DNA from: Flavobacterium sp. CECT 9288
Lineage (GTDB): Bacteria > Bacteroidota > Bacteroidia > Flavobacteriales > Flavobacteriaceae
Assembly: GCF_918731615.1 (NCBI RefSeq)
Contig: NZ_OU957226.1
Span: 1,426,001 to 1,490,000 of the forward strand
DNA length: 64,000 bases
Reading direction: 5' to 3'
The notes below the pieces were generated by a model. That model was not told the origin of the DNA. It saw only the letters and a list, made by a program, of their open reading frames with translations, and searched no databases. Shown here piece by piece: positions 60,201 to 64,000 of this stretch. Position numbers and translations under genes: made by a program. The number at the start of each line of letters is the position of its first letter. The first letter of the stretch is position 1.

Positions 60201-63200
60201 CAGGAATTGATAAAACAATGGTTGGCTTAGGCAATGTCGATAACACTAGTGATGCGAACAAACCTATTTCAGCTGCTGCTCAAAACGCTTTAGATTTAAA
60301 AGCACCTTTGAATTCGCCAACTTTTACAGGAACGGTTTCAGGAATTGATAAAACAATGGTTGGCTTAGGCAATGTCGACAACACTAGTGATGCGAACAAA
60401 CCAGTTTCAGCTGCTGCTCAAAACGCTTTAGATTTAAAAGCAAATTTGGCTTCTCCAACTTTCACAGGAACGGTTTCAGGAATCGATAAAACGATGGTTG
60501 GATTGTCGAATGTAGATAACACCAGCGATGCGAACAAACCTGTTTCTGCAGCAACACAATCAGCTTTAGATTTAAAAGCAAATTTAGCTTCGCCAACTTT
60601 CACAGGAACCGTTTCAGGAATTGATAAAACGATGGTTGGCTTAGGCAATGTCGATAACACTAGCGATGCGAACAAACCAGTTTCTACGGCAGCGCAAACC
60701 GCTTTAGATTTAAAAGCAAATTTAGCTTCGCCAACATTCACAGGAACCGTTTCAGGAATTGATAAAACGATGGTTGGATTGTCCAATGTCGATAACACCA
60801 GCGATGCGAACAAACCAACTTCAGCAGCAACACAATCAGCTTTAGATTTAAAAGCGAATTTGAATTCGCCAATATTTACCGGAACCGTTTCGGGAATTGA
60901 TAAAACGATGGTTGGATTGTCCAATGTCGATAACACCAGCGATGCGAACAAGCCAGTTTCTTCTGCTGCGCAAACCGCTTTAGATTTAAAAGCAAATTTA
61001 GCTTCGCCAACTTTCACAGGAACCGTTTCAGGAATTGATAAAACAATGGTTGGCTTAGCGAACGTTGATAATACTTCGGATGCCAACAAACCAGTTTCAG
61101 CTGCTGCGCAATCATCCTTGGATTTAAAAGCAAATTTGGCTTCTCCAACTTTCACAGGAACCGTTTCAGGAATTGATAAAACAATGGTTGGCTTAGCGAA
61201 CGTTGATAATACTTCGGATGCCAACAAACCAGTTTCAGCTGCTGCGCAATCATCCTTGGATTTAAAAGCAAATTTGGCTTCTCCAACTTTCACAGGAACC
61301 GTTTCTGGAATTGATAAAACGATGGTGGGATTATCCAATGTGGACAATACCAGCGATGCGAACAAACCTATTTCAACTGCTGCGCAATCTGCCTTGGACT
61401 TAAAAGCGAACTTAGCTTCGCCAACTTTTACAGGAACGGTTTCAGGAATTGATAAAACGATGGTTGGATTGTCCAATGTGGACAATACCAGCGATGCGAA
61501 CAAACCAACTTCAGCAGCAACACAATCAGCTTTAGATTTAAAAGCGAATTTGAATTCGCCAATATTTACCGGAACCGTTTCGGGAATTGATAAAACGATG
61601 GTGGGCTTGGCAAACGTTGATAACACCAGCGATGTAAACAAACCAACTTCAGCAGCAACACAATCAGCATTAGATTTAAAAGCGAACTTAGCTTCGCCAA
61701 CTTTTACAGGAACGGTTTCAGGAATTGATAAAACAATGGTGGGATTGTCGAATGTGGATAACACTAGCGATGCGAACAAGCCAGTTTCTTCTGCTGCGCA
61801 AACCGCTTTAGATTTAAAAGCAAATTTAGCTTCGCCAACTTTCACAGGAACCGTTTCAGGAATTGATAAAACAATGGTTGGCTTAGCGAATGTGGACAAT
61901 ACCAGCGATGCGAACAAACCAGTTTCAGCTGCTGCTCAAAATGCTTTAGATTTAAAAGCAAATTTGGCTTCTCCAACTTTCACAGGAACCGTTTCTGGAA
62001 TTGATAAAACGATGGTGGGATTATCCAATGTGGACAATACCAGCGATGCGAACAAACCTATTTCAACTGCTGCGCAATCTGCCTTGGACTTAAAAGCGAA
62101 CTTAGCTTCTCCAACTTTCACAGGAACCGTTTCTGGAATTGATAAAACGATGGTGGGATTATCCAATGTGGACAATACCAGCGATGCGAACAAACCTATT
62201 TCAACTGCTGCGCAATCTGCCTTGGACTTAAAAGCGAACTTAGCTTCGCCAACTTTTACAGGAACGGTTTCAGGAATTGATAAAACGATGGTTGGATTGT
62301 CCAATGTGGACAATACCAGCGATGCGAACAAACCAACTTCAGCAGCAACACAATCAGCTTTAGATTTAAAAGCGAATTTGAATTCGCCAATATTTACCGG
62401 AACCGTTTCGGGAATTGATAAAACGATGGTGGGCTTGGCAAACGTTGATAACACCAGCGATGTAAACAAACCAACTTCAGCAGCAACACAATCAGCATTA
62501 GATTTAAAAGCGAACTTAGCTTCGCCAACTTTTACAGGAACGGTTTCAGGAATTGATAAAACAATGGTGGGATTGTCGAATGTGGATAACACTAGCGATG
62601 CGAACAAGCCAGTTTCTTCTGCTGCGCAAACCGCTTTAGATTTAAAAGCAAATTTGGCTTCTCCAACTTTCACAGGAACCGTTTCAGGAATTGATAAAAC
62701 AATGGTTGGCTTATCGAACGTTGATAATACTTCGGATGCCAACAAACCAGTTTCAGCTGCTGCGCAATCATCCTTGGATTTAAAAGCAAATTTGGCTTCT
62801 CCAACTTTCACAGGAACCGTTTCTGGAATTGATAAAACGATGGTGGGATTATCCAATGTGGACAATACCAGCGATGCGAACAAACCTATTTCAACTGCTG
62901 CGCAATCTGCCTTGGACTTAAAAGCGAACTTAGCTTCGCCAACTTTTACAGGAACGGTTTCAGGAATTGATAAAACAATGGTGGGATTGTCGAATGTGGA
63001 TAACACCAGCGATGCGAACAAACCAGTTTCTACGGCAGCGCAAACCGCTTTAGATTTAAAAGCGAATTTGGCTTCACCAACATTCACAGGAACGGTTTCA
63101 GGAATTGATAAAACGATGGTTGGATTGTCAAATGTCGATAACACTAGCGATGCGAACAAACCAGTTTCTACGGCAGCGCAAACCGCTTTAGATTTAAAAG

Positions 63201-64000
63201 CGAATTTGGCTTCACCAACTTTTACAGGATCACCTCTAGCACCAACTCCAACCGCAGGAGTTTCTAATGGCTTAATAGCAACAACAGAATTTGTAACAGA
63301 TGCTGTTGCAACTGCTACAGCAAATACGAATACTAATTTCGTTAATTTAACATCTGCTCAAACAATTTCAGGGGTAAAAAGTTTTAGCGTTGATGCAGTG
63401 ATTAATGGAATTACAGTAGGTAGAGGGAATTTTAATGAAAATTCAAATACAGCTGTGGGACTAGGAACTTTAGCAAATAATGCTGGGTATGCTAATACTG
63501 GAGTAGGTAGAGGGGCATTAGCCTCAAATGGGGCGGCAGGAGGAAATACGGCATTGGGTTATATTGCATTATCAAACAATGTTTCAGGAACAGACAATGT
63601 TGCCATAGGTACGCAAACATTGCAGACAAATGTATCAGGGTCACAAAATACTGCTATTGGAAAAAATGCAAATGTTGCAACAGATGGTATTTCTAATTCG
63701 GTAGCAATTGGCGCAAATGCAATAGTTACCTCTTCAAATACTATTCAATTAGGATCAGATGGTAGTGGTTCACATGCACCTATAACAGATGTAAAAACTA
63801 GTGGTGCTATCACTGCAGCTTCGTTCAAAGTAGCTGGAGGAACAGCCGCACAATTTTTAAAAGCAGATGGTTCAGTTTCAACTGAAGCTATTTTGGAAGT
63901 TGCAGACGAATTTAGTGCAACTACGGCTCAAACTTCATTTACTTTAACGCAAACTAAATCACCCAACAGCAAGGTTAAAATGTATATCAATGGAATACGA
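57230..64000 (+). CDS. Giant secreted fibre-like protein with 38 tail-fibre repeats, truncated at right edge
   Basis: The frame is open from ATG 57230 (an in-frame Met at 57218 is also possible) to the last base: 2257 codons, no stop. Signal peptide MKKIILLFIFFLCVKGFAQ. Residues 22-165 form a beta-rich N-terminal domain (GITYQAVIL, VCMQFQFVD, QYGMVNLVIGTG, FTTVPFAYAAINS). Then come one degenerate unit and 38 units of 46 residues (238-1985) with the fixed core GIDKTMVGL-NVDNTSD-NKP and ALDLKANL-SPTFTG. Residues 1986-2060 are SPLAPTPTAGV-type linker, and about 2066-2182 YadA-like NTAIG/NVAIG beta-roll turns. LASPTFTG and VDNTSDANKP are phage tail-fibre hallmarks, so a trimeric fibre is likely. 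The C-terminus lies outside the window. Confidence 0.9.
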   Translation, partial: MKKIILLFIFFLCVKGFAQSNGITYQAVILKPTNKISSVTSENLPVANKNVCMQFQFVDEFSKIEYQEVIQTTTDQYGMVNLVIGTGTRNGGYASSFDNIAWVAAQKKLVVSINISGDCSSFTEISNQPFTTVPFAYAAINSTNVTGVVAVENGGTNATTILGAKTTLELDQVDNTSDVAKPISDATKSALQLKEDIANKSTNFTQDGSSDVKFPTVKATKTYVDTGINTLFATTQTALDLKANLASPTFTGTVSGIDKTMVGLSNVDNTSDANKPISTAAQSALNLKANLASPTFTGSVSGIDKTMVGLANVDNTSDANKPVSAAAQTALDLKANLVSPTFTGTVSGIDKTMVGLSNVDNTSDANKPVSAATQSGLDLKANLASPTFTGTVSGIDKTMVGLGNVDNTSDANKPVSTAAQTALDLKANLASPTFTGTVSGIDKTMVGLSNVDNTSDANKPTSVATQSALDLKANLASPTFTGTVSGIDKTMVGLSNVDNTSDANKPVSAATQSALDLKANLASPTFTGTVSGIDKTMVGLGNVDNTSDANKPVSTAAQTALDLKANLASPTFTGTVSGIDKTMVGLGNVDNTSDANKPISAAAQNALDLKAPLNSPTFTGTVSGIDKTMVGLGNVDNTSDANKPVSAAAQNALDLKANLASPTFTGTVSGIDKTMVGLSNVDNTSDANKPVSAATQSGLDLKANLASPTFTGTVSGIDKTMVGLGNVDNTSDANKPVSTAAQTALDLKANLASPTFTGTVSGIDKTMVGLSNVDNTSDANKPVSAATQSGLDLKANLASPTFTGTVSGIDKTMVGLGNVDNTSDANKPVSTAAQTALDLKANLASPTFTGTVSGIDKTMVGLSNVDNTSDANKPTSVATQSALDLKANLASPTFTGTVSGIDKTMVGLSNVDNTSDANKPVSAATQSALDLKANLASPTFTGTVSGIDKTMVGLGNVDNTSDANKPVSTAAQTALDLKANLASPTFTGTVSGIDKTMVGLGNVDNTSDANKPISAAAQNALDLKAPLNSPTFTGTVSGIDKTMVGLGNVDNTSDANKPVSAAAQNALDLKANLASPTFTGTVSGIDKTMVGLSNVDNTSDANKPVSAATQSALDLKANLASPTFTGTVSGIDKTMVGLGNVDNTSDANKPVSTAAQTALDLKANLASPTFTGTVSGIDKTMVGLSNVDNTSDANKPTSAATQSALDLKANLNSPIFTGTVSGIDKTMVGLSNVDNTSDANKPVSSAAQTALDLKANLASPTFTGTVSGIDKTMVGLANVDNTSDANKPVSAAAQSSLDLKANLASPTFTGTVSGIDKTMVGLANVDNTSDANKPVSAAAQSSLDLKANLASPTFTGTVSGIDKTMVGLSNVDNTSDANKPISTAAQSALDLKANLASPTFTGTVSGIDKTMVGLSNVDNTSDANKPTSAATQSALDLKANLNSPIFTGTVSGIDKTMVGLANVDNTSDVNKPTSAATQSALDLKANLASPTFTGTVSGIDKTMVGLSNVDNTSDANKPVSSAAQTALDLKANLASPTFTGTVSGIDKTMVGLANVDNTSDANKPVSAAAQNALDLKANLASPTFTGTVSGIDKTMVGLSNVDNTSDANKPISTAAQSALDLKANLASPTFTGTVSGIDKTMVGLSNVDNTSDANKPISTAAQSALDLKANLASPTFTGTVSGIDKTMVGLSNVDNTSDANKPTSAATQSALDLKANLNSPIFTGTVSGIDKTMVGLANVDNTSDVNKPTSAATQSALDLKANLASPTFTGTVSGIDKTMVGLSNVDNTSDANKPVSSAAQTALDLKANLASPTFTGTVSGIDKTMVGLSNVDNTSDANKPVSAAAQSSLDLKANLASPTFTGTVSGIDKTMVGLSNVDNTSDANKPISTAAQSALDLKANLASPTFTGTVSGIDKTMVGLSNVDNTSDANKPVSTAAQTALDLKANLASPTFTGTVSGIDKTMVGLSNVDNTSDANKPVSTAAQTALDLKANLASPTFTGSPLAPTPTAGVSNGLIATTEFVTDAVATATANTNTNFVNLTSAQTISGVKSFSVDAVINGITVGRGNFNENSNTAVGLGTLANNAGYANTGVGRGALASNGAAGGNTALGYIALSNNVSGTDNVAIGTQTLQTNVSGSQNTAIGKNANVATDGISNSVAIGANAIVTSSNTIQLGSDGSGSHAPITDVKTSGAITAASFKVAGGTAAQFLKADGSVSTEAILEVADEFSATTAQTSFTLTQTKSPNSKVKMYINGIR
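57941..63184 (+). repeat. Tandem 138-bp coding repeat, 38 units
   Basis: Units start every 138 bases from 57941. The GATAAAAC landmark is at 58001 and at 63107, exactly 37 periods apart, and spot checks (58139, 60761) fall in register, so no indels. Units are nearly identical, differing mainly by synonymous changes and at the AQ-linker positions. Blocks of 9 units (1242-bp offset, 58233-59269 vs 59475-60511) and 6 units (828-bp offset, about 61279-61820 vs 62107-62648) match over long stretches, as do single and double units. Confidence 0.93.

Noticed and set aside
57742..63159. Five long minus-strand open frames (up to 499 residues) over the repeat array, with VLSIPETVPVKVGEAKFAFKS-like repeats
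   Set aside because: They are antisense shadows of the 138-bp coding repeat. The period is a multiple of three and the units lack reverse-strand stops in that frame, so any stop-free unit gives a long frame. The plus-strand frame has a signal peptide, continuous reading and recognisable fibre motifs.
57941..63184. CRISPR array or satellite DNA
   Set aside because: There is no repeat-spacer alternation; the whole 138-bp unit is conserved and in one reading frame with protein-level constraint.
57230..64000. Prophage tail-fibre gene
   Set aside because: The repeats resemble tail fibres, but a signal peptide is present and no phage structural, lysis or integrase genes are visible on the left side. 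This could change with sequence beyond the right edge.

Overview
The window looks like chromosomal DNA of a Flavobacterium-type member of the Bacteroidota. The DNA is AT-rich, many genes have TAnnTTTG-type -7 elements, and one protein carries a type IX secretion (T9SS) sorting domain. Other markers are the N-acyl-ornithine type of arginine pathway, a fused CcsBA-type cytochrome c maturation protein, a bacillithiol-associated YtxJ protein and small flavobacterial proteins. I see no prophage, integrase, insertion sequence or CRISPR array.

Layout. Bases 1-9400 hold a truncated S8 protease, a secreted HEIGH-type metalloprotease lipoprotein, a DUF808 membrane protein, clpB, ytxJ and two overlapping membrane-protein genes. 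Bases 9500-18400 hold a minus-strand arginine operon in transcription order: GNAT acyltransferase, argG, argC, argD, argF', argB, argE, argH. Its spacers are filled with several different dispersed palindromic repeats. Bases 18800-31200 hold a lipoprotein, fahA and glyA (divergent), miaE, a MacA/MacB-like export operon, a pentapeptide-repeat protein, an alcohol dehydrogenase, an S9 peptidase and tRNA-Arg(ACG). Bases 31300-39450 hold apt, a 46-residue small protein, a BlaI/M56 pair with three evenly spaced operators, an MFS transporter, and a run of small metabolic genes (DUF1684, tatD, tcdA, HAD, DUF2911). Bases 39700-49900 are mostly envelope genes: a PIG-L protein, a 35-residue membrane peptide and a sodium symporter in one operon; a tandem pair of secreted paralogues; an outer-membrane barrel; an AI-2E exporter family protein and an MscS-like protein. 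Bases 49800-56100 hold maf, a UbiA prenyltransferase, a KdsC-like phosphatase, a DUF2520 protein and the CcsBA fusion.

Bases 56400-64000 hold a small T9SS-sorted protein followed by the most striking object in the window. This is one plus-strand reading frame from 57230 through the right edge, at least 2257 residues. It contains 38 uninterrupted 46-residue (138-bp) units of the kind found in phage tail fibres, followed by a YadA-like beta-roll. The array shows duplications of 1, 2, 6 and 9 units. Because the gene has no stop inside the window it is easily missed, and the antisense strand of the array is misleadingly open.

Functional links: the arg operon converts glutamate to arginine through N-acylated (probably succinylated) intermediates. 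The BlaI/M56 pair is a self-contained proteolytic regulatory switch. The PIG-L, peptide and symporter operon probably hydrolyses and imports a sugar- or amide-type substrate. The terminal region probably makes a giant surface fibre.
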